Source: Enterococcus songbeiensis (GTDB lineage Bacteria > Bacillota > Bacilli > Lactobacillales > Enterococcaceae). From it: DNA of 64,000 nucleotides. The stretch is taken from positions 62,001 to 126,000 of the forward strand of contig NZ_BJDS01000002.1 in assembly GCF_005405265.1 (NCBI RefSeq), written 5' to 3'. A program made the translations under genes and the position numbers. The notes beneath the pieces are model-generated. The model worked only from the letters and a program-made list of their open reading frames with translations. It ran no database searches and was not told the DNA's origin. Below, in pieces: positions 1 through 9,080 of the stretch; position 1 is the stretch's first letter; each line of letters begins with the position of its first letter.

Positions 1-417
1 GAATTCATCAATACGCTTGTGACCGTAATCGTTCTTTTTTGTGCTAGCGGAACCGGTATTTATGGGAGTTTGGACGCAGGAATGACTGGCGACAGTACGA
101 TTTTGATTTCCAAATCGATTTTAGATTTCTTCACTGCTGCGATTTTTGCCTGTAATTTGGGCTATGTAGTTTCAGTCATTGCGGTTCCACAATTTTTAAT
201 TTTCTACGTTCTTTTTTTAGCGGCAAAATTCGTCTTCCCACTGACAACGCCGGATATGATTTTCGACTTCAAAGCTTGTGGCGGATTCTTGATGTTGGCA
301 ACTGGTTTTCGAATGGTCAAACTAAAAATGTTCCCCATTGCCGATATGATTCCAGCCATGATTTTGATCATGCCTTTAAGCTGGATTTGGGTCAATTGGC
401 TGATGCCTTTACTCTAG
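1..417 (+). CDS. DUF554 family membrane protein (5' end missing)
   Basis: The reading frame is open from the first base to a TAG at 415-417, so only the C-terminal 138 residues of a longer protein are present. The fragment is strongly hydrophobic, with about four membrane spans, and carries the pattern TGIYGSLDAGMTGD followed by SILDFFTAAIFACNLG, which I recognise from the DUF554 (YqgA/YdfK) family of polytopic inner-membrane proteins of unknown function. The family is usually about 230 residues, so roughly 40 percent is outside the window. A bidirectional terminator follows directly. The function is not known; I infer only a membrane location. Confidence 0.8.
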   Translation, partial: EFINTLVTVIVLFCASGTGIYGSLDAGMTGDSTILISKSILDFFTAAIFACNLGYVVSVIAVPQFLIFYVLFLAAKFVFPLTTPDMIFDFKACGGFLMLATGFRMVKLKMFPIADMIPAMILIMPLSWIWVNWLMPLL

Positions 418-428
418 GATAAAGAAAG

Positions 429-458
429 ACCGATACTGAAATCAGTATCGGTTTTTTT
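429..458. terminator. Bidirectional Rho-independent terminator
   Basis: An 11-bp stem (ACCGATACTGA at 429-439 pairing with 442-452) is followed by seven T on the plus strand and by a T-rich run on the minus strand. It ends the DUF554 gene and the convergent OppA-like gene. Confidence 0.85.
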
Positions 459-2117
459 CTATTTCAACATAATTTTTCCGTAGAAATTTGGCGGTCCAAA
501 CAAGTGATGGATCATTCCTGTGATATTGTCCCGTAATAAAGCTGTGTTAGCAGATTGATAGATTGGAATTACTGCTGCATCCTCCAACAAGGTATGCTCT
601 GCTTTGATCAACGTTTGCCAACGGGTTTCCAATTGATTGGATTCTGTCTGGGCTTGCGCCAATAATTTATCATAGGTTTCATTGCTATAAACAGAAGGAT
701 TATTGAAGGCTTCTGTTTGATAGGTATTCAGATACGTGGTAGGATCTTGAAAATCCGGACCTTGGCGTGTCAGCATCAAATCAAAATCATGGGATTGTTT
801 TTTATCCAACAGATTTTTTTCCGGAACCAAAGAAATTTCGACAGTTAAGTCCGGCAGGTTTTCCTGTAGGGTGTACTGCAAGTATTCCGTGATTGCTTTG
901 TTCTCATCCTGATCTGAAGCAGACAGTTGAAGGGTAGCTGTTTTTTCTCCCAACTCTTTTAAACCCTTTTGCCACAAGGTTTTGGCTTTTTCAACATCAA
1001 AACTTTGAATATCGCCGCTTTCTTTACGGAAATCTTCGTTACTTTCTGGATTTTTCACGAATTCACTTGGAATTAAGCCATAAATAGCTCGGGAATCATT
1101 ATCCAGCAGTGTATTGGCAATGTGTTCCCGATCAATGGCAAGGCCAATAGCTTGGCGAATCGATTTGTTGGCAAAGATCGTTGCTTTATCCTCTTTCTTT
1201 TGATTCAATTCCAGTGTATGGACCCAAGAATCAAGCTGAGTCGTGTAGTTTTTATCCTTTTTGTATTGTTTGGCATACTCACCGGAAAGGACTGCCCGAT
1301 CCAGTTGTCCATCTTTGAACAGATTGACAGCTAAATTCGTATCTTTAACAACTTGGATATTGACTGCCTTGACATTGCTTTGTTCTTTGTTCCAATAGTG
1401 ATCATTTTTTTCATAAACCCATTTTTGATTGCCGTGTTTCCATTCAGCTAAACGATAAGGTCCATTATAAATTAGATGGTCGCTATCCAAAGCATAGTTT
1501 TCTCCTTGTTTTTCCACATATTTTTGGTTTTGTGGAAACAAGGTTGGAAAAGTCATCACTGAGGTAAAATAAGCCACCGGATGTTCCAAGGTAACCAACA
1601 AGGTATAATCATCTTTTGCTTCAACACCAAGGGTTTCCGGTTCAGCTTTTCCTTCTAAAATTTTGGAGGTGTTTTTAATATCTGCCAATAAAAATGAACT
1701 TGGTGAGCCAAAAGACGGCGTGACTACCCGGCGCCAAGCATAGACAAAGTCGTGAGCTGTTACCGGATCACCGTTTGACCAAGTAGCATTTTTTCGAAGG
1801 GAAACGGTATACGTTAAGCCATCTTCACTAATTTCCGGCAATTTTTCCGCAACACCGGGAATAATATTGTCTTCGTCATCTAAATTATAGAGTCCTTCGA
1901 TAACCTGTGTGATAGCAATAAAACTGCCCCCATCCAGCGCATTGCCAGAATCCATGGAAGAAATCTCATTGATCTCCATCATATTGATGATTTTTTCTTG
2001 ATTGTCGCTATCTGCTTGGACGTTCTCTTTTTTCGTATCCGCTCCCGCGGCACAAGCAGTCAAACCAATCAACAGTCCTAAAATTACCCCAATTCCCGCA
2101 AACTTTTTCCAATTCAT
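459..2117 (-). CDS. OppA-like peptide-binding lipoprotein
   Basis: A solute-binding protein of ABC family 5 (OppA/DppA, SBP_bac_5), 552 residues, the usual size. The N-terminus has a lipoprotein signal, a hydrophobic stretch ending in LTAC with Cys22 as the likely lipidated residue, so it should be anchored outside the membrane. The body shows the family landmarks: an early VAEKLPEISEDGLTYTVSLRKNATWSNGDPV stretch (reported here by its key words EDGLTYT and WSNGDPVTAHDFVYAWRR) and GPYRLAEW near residue 220. No permease or ATPase gene is adjacent, so it must share Opp components coded elsewhere or act as a sensor. It starts three bases after the stop of the upstream flavodoxin-fold reductase, which indicates co-transcription. 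The peptide specificity cannot be read from the sequence. Confidence 0.9.
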   Translation of the reverse strand: MNWKKFAGIGVILGLLIGLTACAAGADTKKENVQADSDNQEKIINMMEINEISSMDSGNALDGGSFIAITQVIEGLYNLDDEDNIIPGVAEKLPEISEDGLTYTVSLRKNATWSNGDPVTAHDFVYAWRRVVTPSFGSPSSFLLADIKNTSKILEGKAEPETLGVEAKDDYTLLVTLEHPVAYFTSVMTFPTLFPQNQKYVEKQGENYALDSDHLIYNGPYRLAEWKHGNQKWVYEKNDHYWNKEQSNVKAVNIQVVKDTNLAVNLFKDGQLDRAVLSGEYAKQYKKDKNYTTQLDSWVHTLELNQKKEDKATIFANKSIRQAIGLAIDREHIANTLLDNDSRAIYGLIPSEFVKNPESNEDFRKESGDIQSFDVEKAKTLWQKGLKELGEKTATLQLSASDQDENKAITEYLQYTLQENLPDLTVEISLVPEKNLLDKKQSHDFDLMLTRQGPDFQDPTTYLNTYQTEAFNNPSVYSNETYDKLLAQAQTESNQLETRWQTLIKAEHTLLEDAAVIPIYQSANTALLRDNITGMIHHLFGPPNFYGKIMLK

Positions 2118-2120
2118 TTT

Positions 2121-2723
2121 TTACAGCTCTTCAATTCTTCGTTGGGCATCTGCCAAATATTCGGCTAATTCTTCCCGCGTTTTATAAGGAACTCGACCAT
2201 AAAATACGTGATCGATCACTTCGGTTCCATTGCTGTTGAACATCCATTCTGAAGTGACCGTCTTCATTGCACGATCGATTGGTGAATCGCTGCCGTCTTC
2301 ATTTTGTGGTTGACCTGTTGGGGTAAAGAACAATGCCCGTTTTCCAGCAAAGCGTTTTTTCGGTTCGTCTGATTCAAAACTATAGGCAAATCCGTGTTGG
2401 AAAACCCGATCTACATAGCCCTTCATGATTGCCGGCATGCCATTCCACCAGCTTGGGAAAACGTAAATTAACAAATCGCTCTCTTCAATAAATTTTTGTT
2501 CCACTTGAACATCTTCAGGAAACGTCTCATTGTCTCTGACAAATTTTCCATTCTCGATATGAATCGCGTCTGGTCCAGATAAAACCGGATTAAAATTCAT
2601 TTGGTACAGGTCTCGAACGTTGACTTCATATCCTTTCTTCTTCAATGCTTCTTCAAGGGTTGCTACCAAAGCATGTGAAAAACTTTCTTTTTTTGGATGT
2701 GCAAATACGATTAGTGCTTTCAT
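2121..2723 (-). CDS. NAD(P)H dehydrogenase (quinone), flavodoxin-like fold
   Basis: About 200 residues in the Flavodoxin_2 family (MdaB/NQO1-like), which reduce quinones or related acceptors with NAD(P)H through bound FMN or FAD in the cytoplasm. The N-terminal ALIVFAHPKKESFSHAL and the central FPSWWNGMPAIMKGYVDRV are the family's cofactor-binding signatures. Two in-frame ATGs lie six bases apart. I chose the second (2723) because GGAGG directly abuts the first but stands six bases before the second. The gene is the first of a two-gene unit with the OppA-like lipoprotein, with a three-base gap. The electron acceptor is unknown. Confidence 0.85.
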   Translation of the reverse strand: MKALIVFAHPKKESFSHALVATLEEALKKKGYEVNVRDLYQMNFNPVLSGPDAIHIENGKFVRDNETFPEDVQVEQKFIEESDLLIYVFPSWWNGMPAIMKGYVDRVFQHGFAYSFESDEPKKRFAGKRALFFTPTGQPQNEDGSDSPIDRAMKTVTSEWMFNSNGTEVIDHVFYGRVPYKTREELAEYLADAQRRIEEL

Positions 2724-2805
2724 TTTCATCCTCCTATAAATAATTATTTCCTAGCACATTATACCTCATTTTGTTTCTATTTTCACAAAGATTTTCATGC
2801 TCACG

Positions 2806-2838
2806 AAAAAAGCGGCGAAAAAAATCCGCCGCTTTTTG
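2806..2838 (-). terminator. Terminator of the aldo/keto reductase gene
   Basis: On the minus strand an AAAAAGCGGCG stem pairs with CGCCGCTTTTT and is followed by further T residues, directly after the stop codon of the gene at 2839-3834. Confidence 0.8.
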
Positions 2839-3834
2839 TTACTTCATTTCTTTTAACAGTTGATCAATGGTTGCTAATTCATCTGGAGTAAACGCCAAAT
2901 GATCCAACGCTTTGACATTGTCTTGTAACTGACTCAACCGGGAAGCACCCACCAGTACACTGGTTACTGTTTTTTGCTGCAAATTCCACGCAAGAGCCAT
3001 TTCCGCTAAGGTTTGTCCCCGATTTTCAGCTACTGCATTTAACTTGCGAACGACGGAAAGGGTTCCTTCGACTTTATCTTCTGTCAAAAATGGACTGTCA
3101 GAACGATGGGCACGGGAATCTTCAGGAATTCCATGCAGATAACGATCCGTCAATAGACCTTGTGCTAACGGACTGAAGACGATAGCACCTAGCTGTTCTT
3201 CTTCTAAAACGGTAGTCAATCCATCTTCAATCCATCGATCAAACATATTGTAGCGGGGTTGATGAATGATAAACGGTGTGCCCAATCCCTTTAACAAGCC
3301 TGCCATTTTTTTCGTTTGTTCCGCCGAATAATTTGAAACACCGACGTACAATGCTTTACCTTGACGAACCAATAGATCCAATGCATGGGCCGTTTCCTCC
3401 ATTGGTGTGTCAGGATCTGGACGGTGATGGTAAAAAATATCCACATAATCCAATCCCAACCGTTGCAAACTTTGGTCACAGCTAGCGGTCAAATATTTTT
3501 TTGATCCCCATTCACCATAAGGTCCTTCCCACATGTAATATCCCGCTTTTGAAGAAATAATCATTTCGTCCCGATAACTTTTTAACTCCTGCCGGAATAT
3601 CTTACCAAAATTTTCCTCGGCTGAGCCGGCTGGCGGACCGTAATTATTGGCAAGATCGAAGTGGGTGATTCCCATATCAAACGCCCCTAATATCGTTTCC
3701 CGCTGTTTTGCCAACGGATCAGTATCACCAAAATTGTGCCATAAACCTAAAGAAATCGCTGGCAATTTCAAACCAGAATTGCCTACACGATTGTAAACCA
3801 TTTTTTTATACCGTTGTGGATTTGCTAAATACAT
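2839..3834 (-). CDS. Aldo/keto reductase, YghZ/L-glyceraldehyde-3-phosphate reductase type
   Basis: A 331-residue TIM-barrel NADPH-dependent oxidoreductase. The catalytic tetrad can be followed: Asp in THFDLANNYG with Tyr in NNYGPPAG, Lys in ISSKAGYYMW and His in FYHHRPDPDTP. The length, the GPYGEWGSKKYL insert and the C-terminal TSVLVGASRLSQL match the YghZ/Kv-beta branch (AKR14-like), which reduces L-glyceraldehyde 3-phosphate and methylglyoxal in Escherichia coli. It is monocistronic, with its own terminator. The physiological substrate is inferred from the subfamily only; detoxification of reactive aldehydes is the likeliest role. Confidence 0.87.
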   Translation of the reverse strand: MYLANPQRYKKMVYNRVGNSGLKLPAISLGLWHNFGDTDPLAKQRETILGAFDMGITHFDLANNYGPPAGSAEENFGKIFRQELKSYRDEMIISSKAGYYMWEGPYGEWGSKKYLTASCDQSLQRLGLDYVDIFYHHRPDPDTPMEETAHALDLLVRQGKALYVGVSNYSAEQTKKMAGLLKGLGTPFIIHQPRYNMFDRWIEDGLTTVLEEEQLGAIVFSPLAQGLLTDRYLHGIPEDSRAHRSDSPFLTEDKVEGTLSVVRKLNAVAENRGQTLAEMALAWNLQQKTVTSVLVGASRLSQLQDNVKALDHLAFTPDELATIDQLLKEMK

Positions 3835-3887
3835 TTCTTATGCAACCCCTTTCTTACTGTTAACGATACGATTTATTGTCTCGTCTG

Positions 3888-5234
3888 TCAATCGTTGGAG
3901 GGTTGTTTTTCTTCATCCAGCAAACGGCTCTGACCTTCTAATTTTTGGATTTCTGTCACGTCTTGGGTCACTTCTAAACAACCCAAATATTCTTTGGCTT
4001 CATTATACAAAGCAAAATAACGAATATAGATTTTTTTACCCCGCATGTCGATCCAAAAATCTGCATGATCTCGAGCGCCTGAACGAAAATCATCTAAGAT
4101 TCGTTGAACGATGTGCATGCTTTTTGGAGGATGACAATTGACGACTTCTCGACCAATAACCGACGTAGTTCGAGGAAAGACCCGACTTTTTCCTTCTGAA
4201 TAAAAACGAACCCGATCTTCTTGATCGACAAATGTTAAATCCACTGGCAAAACTTGAAACATTGCAATCATTTGTTCTAACTGCAAGACACCCGTTGGTA
4301 AAACGACTGTATCTGCCGAGGTCTGGTCTTCCCAGTCATAATGGGTTTCCAACGGTTCTGCTTGCCCGTCGGCAGCTAAACCGGCAGCAATTCCGTCTGT
4401 GGTTTCTTTTGCCTGCTTGATAGCTAATTGCCGTGCCGGTTCTCTTTCTGCTTCTTTTTCCAGTGCTTCTTGACTGGCTTTCCAAGGCAATGGTTCTGGA
4501 ATAAAGGCAAATCCGATATCAAAACTATCAGCGGCAATTTTTTCCCAATCCTTCATACTAAATACATCTAAAGTCATCGGGATCATAATTTCTTCTTCTT
4601 TAAAAATCATTTCTTCAATTTCATTTTTTACGGCAGCCCATTTTTCTGACAAAGGATTGAAGGCGGTTTTTTCCGATTGCAACATTTGGATCAAGTTTTT
4701 AATCATGTCTCGGATATCATCGTCCACACCCCACATTACTTTTGGCGGTGCGCTGATGCCGTATTTTTCCATGTAAGAAAAGATCAAGGTTTCTTTGCGT
4801 GCATAATGCTTGTCGATTTGTAAGAGATCCGTCAATGCCAAAAGCAGACGATCTTTTTGTGACCAATCTCCTTTTTTGATTTTTGCTAACACGCCATCGA
4901 CTTCATCTGTCAGCAAGGACTGTAAGACTTGATTTTCTAATTTTAGCGTATGGACGGGATGCCCGGGTTGTTCATGGTCATAGTTGGAGCGATGAATCTC
5001 ATTGATCGATCCTTTAAAAACGGCTGCATGGATGTTGCACAAGCGTTGGATTTCGCTGGGATTCAAGCCCCCTTGGATCAAGGCTTTTTCTGCGGCAGTG
5101 ATTTCTGTCACATCCACGCCGTCAAATTCCTCGTTAAATAATCGTTTGGCTTCTTCAAAAGAGCCACCTTCATGCAAAAGGGAAAGAATTTCTACGATCC
5201 GCTCCTGCCGTTTTTTTGCTGTTGGTTCCATCAT
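3888..5234 (-). CDS. DUF438 / hemerythrin / PAS domain protein
   Basis: A 448-residue soluble protein with three recognisable parts. Residues about 10-75 are the DUF438 domain (RIVEILSLLHEGG, GVDVTEITAAEKALI). Residues about 80-230 are a hemerythrin-like HHE helical bundle with candidate di-iron ligands in GHPVHTLKLEN, DKHYARKETLIFSYMEKYG and MWGVDDDIRD. Residues about 310-435 are a PAS-like domain (PVDLTFVDQEDRVRFYSEG, GREVVNCHPP, GCLEVTQDVTEIQ). Its ATG overlaps the stop of the upstream DUF1858 gene, so the two are translationally coupled. Family members are thought to sense oxygen, NO or redox state, but the role is unproven and no output domain is present. Confidence 0.88.
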   Translation of the reverse strand: MMEPTAKKRQERIVEILSLLHEGGSFEEAKRLFNEEFDGVDVTEITAAEKALIQGGLNPSEIQRLCNIHAAVFKGSINEIHRSNYDHEQPGHPVHTLKLENQVLQSLLTDEVDGVLAKIKKGDWSQKDRLLLALTDLLQIDKHYARKETLIFSYMEKYGISAPPKVMWGVDDDIRDMIKNLIQMLQSEKTAFNPLSEKWAAVKNEIEEMIFKEEEIMIPMTLDVFSMKDWEKIAADSFDIGFAFIPEPLPWKASQEALEKEAEREPARQLAIKQAKETTDGIAAGLAADGQAEPLETHYDWEDQTSADTVVLPTGVLQLEQMIAMFQVLPVDLTFVDQEDRVRFYSEGKSRVFPRTTSVIGREVVNCHPPKSMHIVQRILDDFRSGARDHADFWIDMRGKKIYIRYFALYNEAKEYLGCLEVTQDVTEIQKLEGQSRLLDEEKQPSND

Positions 5235-5461
5235 TTTGCTCCCTCCACAGTAAATCCCTGTGCTTCAAAAGCTGCCACGACAGTTTCAAGAGGAATTTTT
5301 TTCATTTGTGCACCTTTAGGAATCGTCACATAACGTCCAGCCGTCTGTAACATTCCCGGTTTGGTGATGGCTTCGAAGCCGATGCTATACATAATATCTT
5401 TGATTTCAGGAAATTCTGAAACTAAGTCAAATAATGAACGGGAAAAATCGATTGTTTTCAT
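5231..5461 (-). CDS. DUF1858 domain protein
   Basis: A 76-residue protein recognisable as DUF1858 by SLFDLVSEFPEIKDIMYSIGFE and its C-terminal AAFEAQGF. The family is small and structurally related to the N-terminal domain of ScdA/RIC iron-sulphur repair proteins. GGAAG directly abuts an ATG at 5467 and stands six bases before the ATG at 5461, so I prefer 5461. Its stop codon overlaps the start of the DUF438-hemerythrin gene in the arrangement ATGATG. No cysteine is present, unlike ScdA, so a direct iron-donor role by a Cys is unlikely. The function is inferred only from the partnership. Confidence 0.8.
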   Translation of the reverse strand: MKTIDFSRSLFDLVSEFPEIKDIMYSIGFEAITKPGMLQTAGRYVTIPKGAQMKKIPLETVVAAFEAQGFTVEGAK

Positions 5462-5599
5462 GTACATCTTCCTTTCAAGAAAAGTGAGAAGATTTCTCAA
5501 CTAGGGGTATTATAGTACGAAATGAGCAAGATTTCACTAAGTTTTCGCCACAAAAAAGACAGCTTCGCCAAACTCAGCGAAAACTGTCTCATTAGTCAT

Positions 5600-7327
5600 T
5601 TATTGTAAACCAATCGCAATAGCAATCATGATGAAGATGGTTCCTAAAACAAAGAAGAATCCTTGCATTTTGATTTGGAATTTCGCCCATTTCACCCATT
5701 CAATCCGTGCCACACCTAGCACACCAATCAAACTTGCAGAAACTGGCGTGAAGGCATCCACAAAACCGGCACCTAATTGATACGCCAAAACGGCAATTTG
5801 TCGTGGTACCTTAATCAAGTCTGCTAAAGGTGCCATAATCGGCATGGTCAAAGCAGCTTGTCCTGAATTTGAGGTAACGACTAAATTGAATAAACTTTGG
5901 AAAATGTACATTACCCAAGCACCGATCATCGCCGGTACACCGGTTAATAAGCCGCCGATGCTATGCAAAATCGTATTCAATGCCGAAGCAACATTGGCAT
6001 CGGAACCGCCTAAAACTAACAGAATTCCTTTTGCCATCCCTACGACAATTGCCGTACCCGCCAAATCAGCAGCACCATTTTGGAAACTTTTGGCAATGTC
6101 ATTCCAGCCCATATCTAGTTTGAATAAAACCGCAGTGATTCCGGAAATTAAGCCCATAACAAAGAATTGAGAGGCAATTTCTGGAATGTAGTAGCCTTTT
6201 TGCGTTACGCCCCAAATAATCCAGACAAGAACGGCTAACATTTCCAATAAAATCAGCTTATGTCCCCATAAGAATGGTTTGTTTTCATTCGCTGTTTTTT
6301 CAATGTGGCTACGGAAATATTCATCTGATTCGTAAACTTCTGAACGCAGTGGATTTTTCCGAATTCGTTCAGCATAAATCATCAGATAGCCCGCTGACAA
6401 CGCAGTAACTACCACCCACATAATCAAACGGAAGGTTGCTCCAGATAGCACTGGAATACCTGCGATTCCTTGTGCTACTGCAACACTGAAGGGGCTCATC
6501 CAAGAAGTCGCGTTCCCTACCTGAGAAGCGACATACGTTACGGTAACCGCAACGATGGAATCATAGCCCAACGCTATGACGAAAGGCACCATCACCATCG
6601 AGAAAGGAATAACTTCTTCTGCCATCCCAAAAGTTGCTCCCCCTAGTGAAAAGGCAAAAAACAACAGCGGAATTGCAAATTTTTCCATTCCGCGGGTCTT
6701 TGAGATAAAAGCGTAAATTCCTGCATCGATGGCTCCTGTTCGCATAATAATCCCAAAAGCACCGCCGACTACTAAAATCAGTGCGGCAATACCGACAGCC
6801 GAGCCGTACTTGTCACCGGAAACTAATCCTTCAAATACAAAGTTCAAAAAGCCAAAGCCGCCAAAATCATCGGTCCCCCACAATTTTGCGGTTTTGTGAA
6901 GTTTTTCCGATTTATCATAAATTTTATCCCCATACAAATCATACAAGGCATCATCGGTCAGAGCGATACCATCCAATTTTTCTTGACTTAAACTTTTTTC
7001 TCCTTCGTCAAGAACCGTCTGTACATCTGCTTCGGATATTTCCAATTTTTCTAATTCTTGTGGATCTTGTGCCAAGTCTTCTAATTTGTCAAAAACAAAT
7101 TCTTTGTCTAAAGGATAGTCATACCGAAACGTTGACTGCTGCAAAACTGTTCGAGAAGCTGTTTCGCCATTCGCATCTTTGTATTGAACTTCAGTAGTAC
7201 TAAATTTCCCAGCAGGAACAACAAATGTCAACAACCACGCCGCAACAACAACGATAAAAATAATGACATAGGTGTGAGGTGTTTTCATTTTAGTTAAATC
7301 ACGTTTTTTCTGTTTCACTTCCATCAT
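5600..7327 (-). CDS. YfcC family transporter with a large extracytoplasmic insert
   Basis: A 575-residue polytopic membrane protein of the YfcC/arginine-ornithine-antiporter-like family (DcuC/ArsB superfamily). Recognisable stretches are the N-terminal HTYVIIFIVVVAAWLLTFVVPAG, then GGAFGIIMRTGAIDAG, LGGATFGMAEEVIPF and the C-terminal TSNSGQAALTMPI and FTPVSASLIGVL, which form the two-fold transport motif. Between the first membrane span (about residues 20-40) and the second (about 170) lies a charged, probably external segment of about 120 residues that is longer than I expect for this family. The start at 7327 follows AAAGGA at five-base spacing. The substrate is unknown; amino acids or small carboxylates are the family norm. 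Confidence 0.85.
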   Translation of the reverse strand: MMEVKQKKRDLTKMKTPHTYVIIFIVVVAAWLLTFVVPAGKFSTTEVQYKDANGETASRTVLQQSTFRYDYPLDKEFVFDKLEDLAQDPQELEKLEISEADVQTVLDEGEKSLSQEKLDGIALTDDALYDLYGDKIYDKSEKLHKTAKLWGTDDFGGFGFLNFVFEGLVSGDKYGSAVGIAALILVVGGAFGIIMRTGAIDAGIYAFISKTRGMEKFAIPLLFFAFSLGGATFGMAEEVIPFSMVMVPFVIALGYDSIVAVTVTYVASQVGNATSWMSPFSVAVAQGIAGIPVLSGATFRLIMWVVVTALSAGYLMIYAERIRKNPLRSEVYESDEYFRSHIEKTANENKPFLWGHKLILLEMLAVLVWIIWGVTQKGYYIPEIASQFFVMGLISGITAVLFKLDMGWNDIAKSFQNGAADLAGTAIVVGMAKGILLVLGGSDANVASALNTILHSIGGLLTGVPAMIGAWVMYIFQSLFNLVVTSNSGQAALTMPIMAPLADLIKVPRQIAVLAYQLGAGFVDAFTPVSASLIGVLGVARIEWVKWAKFQIKMQGFFFVLGTIFIMIAIAIGLQ

Positions 7328-7479
7328 ATTAGTCCTTTCTTTTAACAATGCTTATATTATAATCGACTGATAAAAAAACAACATGATAAATTCATTAGTT
7401 TTTATCCGCTTTTATCATGATTTCTTGCATATTTCTCGCAACAAATCGGGAAGAAATCGCTTTCCAGTCATCTTTTCAA

Positions 7480-7517
7480 AAAAAGACAGCAGTCGCTGGA
7501 TCGACTGCTGTCTTTGG
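7480..7517 (-). terminator. Terminator of the MDR oxidoreductase gene
   Basis: A perfect 14-bp stem, AAAGACAGCAGTCG (7482-7495) with its complement (7502-7515), is followed by T residues on the minus strand, about 60 bases after the stop of the gene at 7577-8512. Confidence 0.85.
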
Positions 7518-7576
7518 TTTCAATTGGATGGTTTCCTCAAAAGATTGCCTTTTGATTGTATGGGTCAATCTTCTCC

Positions 7577-8512
7577 TTATTCATTCACCAAAACAATTTT
7601 TCCTTTTGCATGGTGTGTCTCACTTAATTGGTGGGCTTGTTTCACACCCGTTGCTGTTAACGGGAATGTCTGTCCGACAATGCTGCGGATTTTTCCTTGT
7701 TCCAATAGATCAGCAAGAAGTTGCAGTTGTACGCCGTCTGGTTTTAACCAAATACTTTTGGCAGTGATTTGCTTTTCATCTTCTTGCGGTGGAATACCAA
7801 CGATCGAAATCAAACGGCCATGAGGTTTCAAAACATGAAAACTTTTGGCTTGAATCTCGCCGCCCATCGTATCGATCACAAGGTCGATTCCTTGAAGAAC
7901 TTCAGAAAAATCTCCCTGACGATAGTCGATCACTTGATCTGCACCTAGTTCTTTTAAAAAAGTACGATTCTGCTCACTGGCTGTTGTAATAACCCGTGCC
8001 CCAGCTTGTTTTGCCAATTGGATGGCAAAGAGACCAACACCACCAGCCCCGGCATGGATCAACACTGTTTCTCCTGCTTGCAGCTGACCATGGGTAAATA
8101 AAGCTTGATACGCTGTCAATCCTGCTAAGGGTACTGCCGCCGCTTCGGCAAAAGAAGTGTTTTCTGGTTTTTTCGCCAATAGCTCAGCATCAACGATTGT
8201 ATAGTCTGCATAGGTACCAAAACGTGTCGTGTCAGGACGAGCAAAAACTGCCTCGCCGACTTCCCACTTAGTTACCTTATCCCCAATTGCCACAATTTCG
8301 CCGGCAACATCCCAACCTAAAATAATAGGGAATTGCCAAGGAAACATTTTTGCTAGATATCCTTCCCGTAATTTCCAATCGATAGGATTCACTCCCGAGG
8401 CTTTAACTTTTAGTAGAACTTGATTCTCTTTGATTTCCGGCAAAGAAACGTGTTCCTCTACCAGTTTTTCTTCGTTTCCATAATGATTGATTACAATTGC
8501 TCGTGTCTTCAT
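7577..8512 (-). CDS. NADP-dependent oxidoreductase, quinone-oxidoreductase-like MDR family
   Basis: A 311-residue medium-chain dehydrogenase/reductase. It has the GroES-like N-terminal half (VKASGVNPIDWKLREG, GWDVAGEIVAIGD) and a Rossmann half with the nucleotide motif HAGAGGVGLFAIQLAKQAG and QVIDYRQGDF. Zinc-binding cysteines of alcohol dehydrogenases are absent, which places it with zinc-independent quinone or enone reductases (QOR/YhdH-like). I chose the ATG at 8512, which GGAGG precedes by seven bases, over upstream in-frame ATGs at 8518 and 8539 with poor spacing. The gene stands alone. The natural substrate, perhaps a reactive enone, is inferred. Confidence 0.85.
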   Translation of the reverse strand: MKTRAIVINHYGNEEKLVEEHVSLPEIKENQVLLKVKASGVNPIDWKLREGYLAKMFPWQFPIILGWDVAGEIVAIGDKVTKWEVGEAVFARPDTTRFGTYADYTIVDAELLAKKPENTSFAEAAAVPLAGLTAYQALFTHGQLQAGETVLIHAGAGGVGLFAIQLAKQAGARVITTASEQNRTFLKELGADQVIDYRQGDFSEVLQGIDLVIDTMGGEIQAKSFHVLKPHGRLISIVGIPPQEDEKQITAKSIWLKPDGVQLQLLADLLEQGKIRSIVGQTFPLTATGVKQAHQLSETHHAKGKIVLVNE

Positions 8513-8593
8513 CTTCATTCCTCCATTTACTGATTTCACAAGTATACCTGCAAAACAAAAATTTTTACATTATTTTGGATTACTTTTCGACTA

Positions 8594-8632
8594 CAAAAAA
8601 AGCCTGAAGCACTTTGCTCCAGACTTTCAGGT
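8594..8632 (-). terminator. Terminator of the GlsB/YeaQ gene
   Basis: On the minus strand CCTGAA pairs with TTCAGG around a partly paired loop and is followed by seven T, just after the gene at 8646-8894. Confidence 0.7.
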
Positions 8633-8645
8633 TGGCTGTGAAAAA

Positions 8646-8894
8646 TCAGCTTTTTGAACGTCCCAAAATAAAGGAAACGACAGCAACTACGATCACCGCG
8701 CCAATAATTGACGGAACAATCGCCATTCCTGCAACTTGCGGACCCCAAGTTCCTAACAATGCCTGTCCGACAGCCGATCCAACTAGACCTGCGACAATAT
8801 TTGCAATCCAGCCCATTGATCCGCCTTTATTTGTAATAGCACCAGCGATTAATCCAATAATAGCGCCGACAATCAATACCCATAACCAATGCAT
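8646..8894 (-). CDS. GlsB/YeaQ/YmgE family stress-response membrane protein
   Basis: An 82-residue, glycine-rich membrane protein of the transglycosylase-associated (Transgly_assoc) family, with three hydrophobic spans and the signatures GAIIGLIAGAITN and the glycine-alanine rich NIVAGLVGSAVGQALLG. In enterococci such proteins (GlsB) are linked to general stress and bile resistance together with Gls24, but no gls24 gene is next to it here. GGAGG lies nine bases before the ATG. Its molecular function is unknown. Confidence 0.87.
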   Translation of the reverse strand: MHWLWVLIVGAIIGLIAGAITNKGGSMGWIANIVAGLVGSAVGQALLGTWGPQVAGMAIVPSIIGAVIVVAVVSFILGRSKS

Positions 8895-9080
8895 AATCTT
8901 TTCCTCCTTTATTGTTTCTTTCTTACATCTATTATGTTACCTTTGTTCTCTAATTACCGCAAAAATTATGCTTATATCTTCAATTATTTTCATTATAAAG
9001 AATAAAAAGTATCCATTTTTCTTATTTATTTTCGAATCAAAATCCGGTGTAATACAAGGTAATTTCCTTTAAATTTTAAA

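Noticed and set aside
6781-7197. 138-codon open frame on the plus strand inside the YfcC gene
   Set aside because: It is antisense to the real gene and its product has no recognisable domain or ribosome-binding site.
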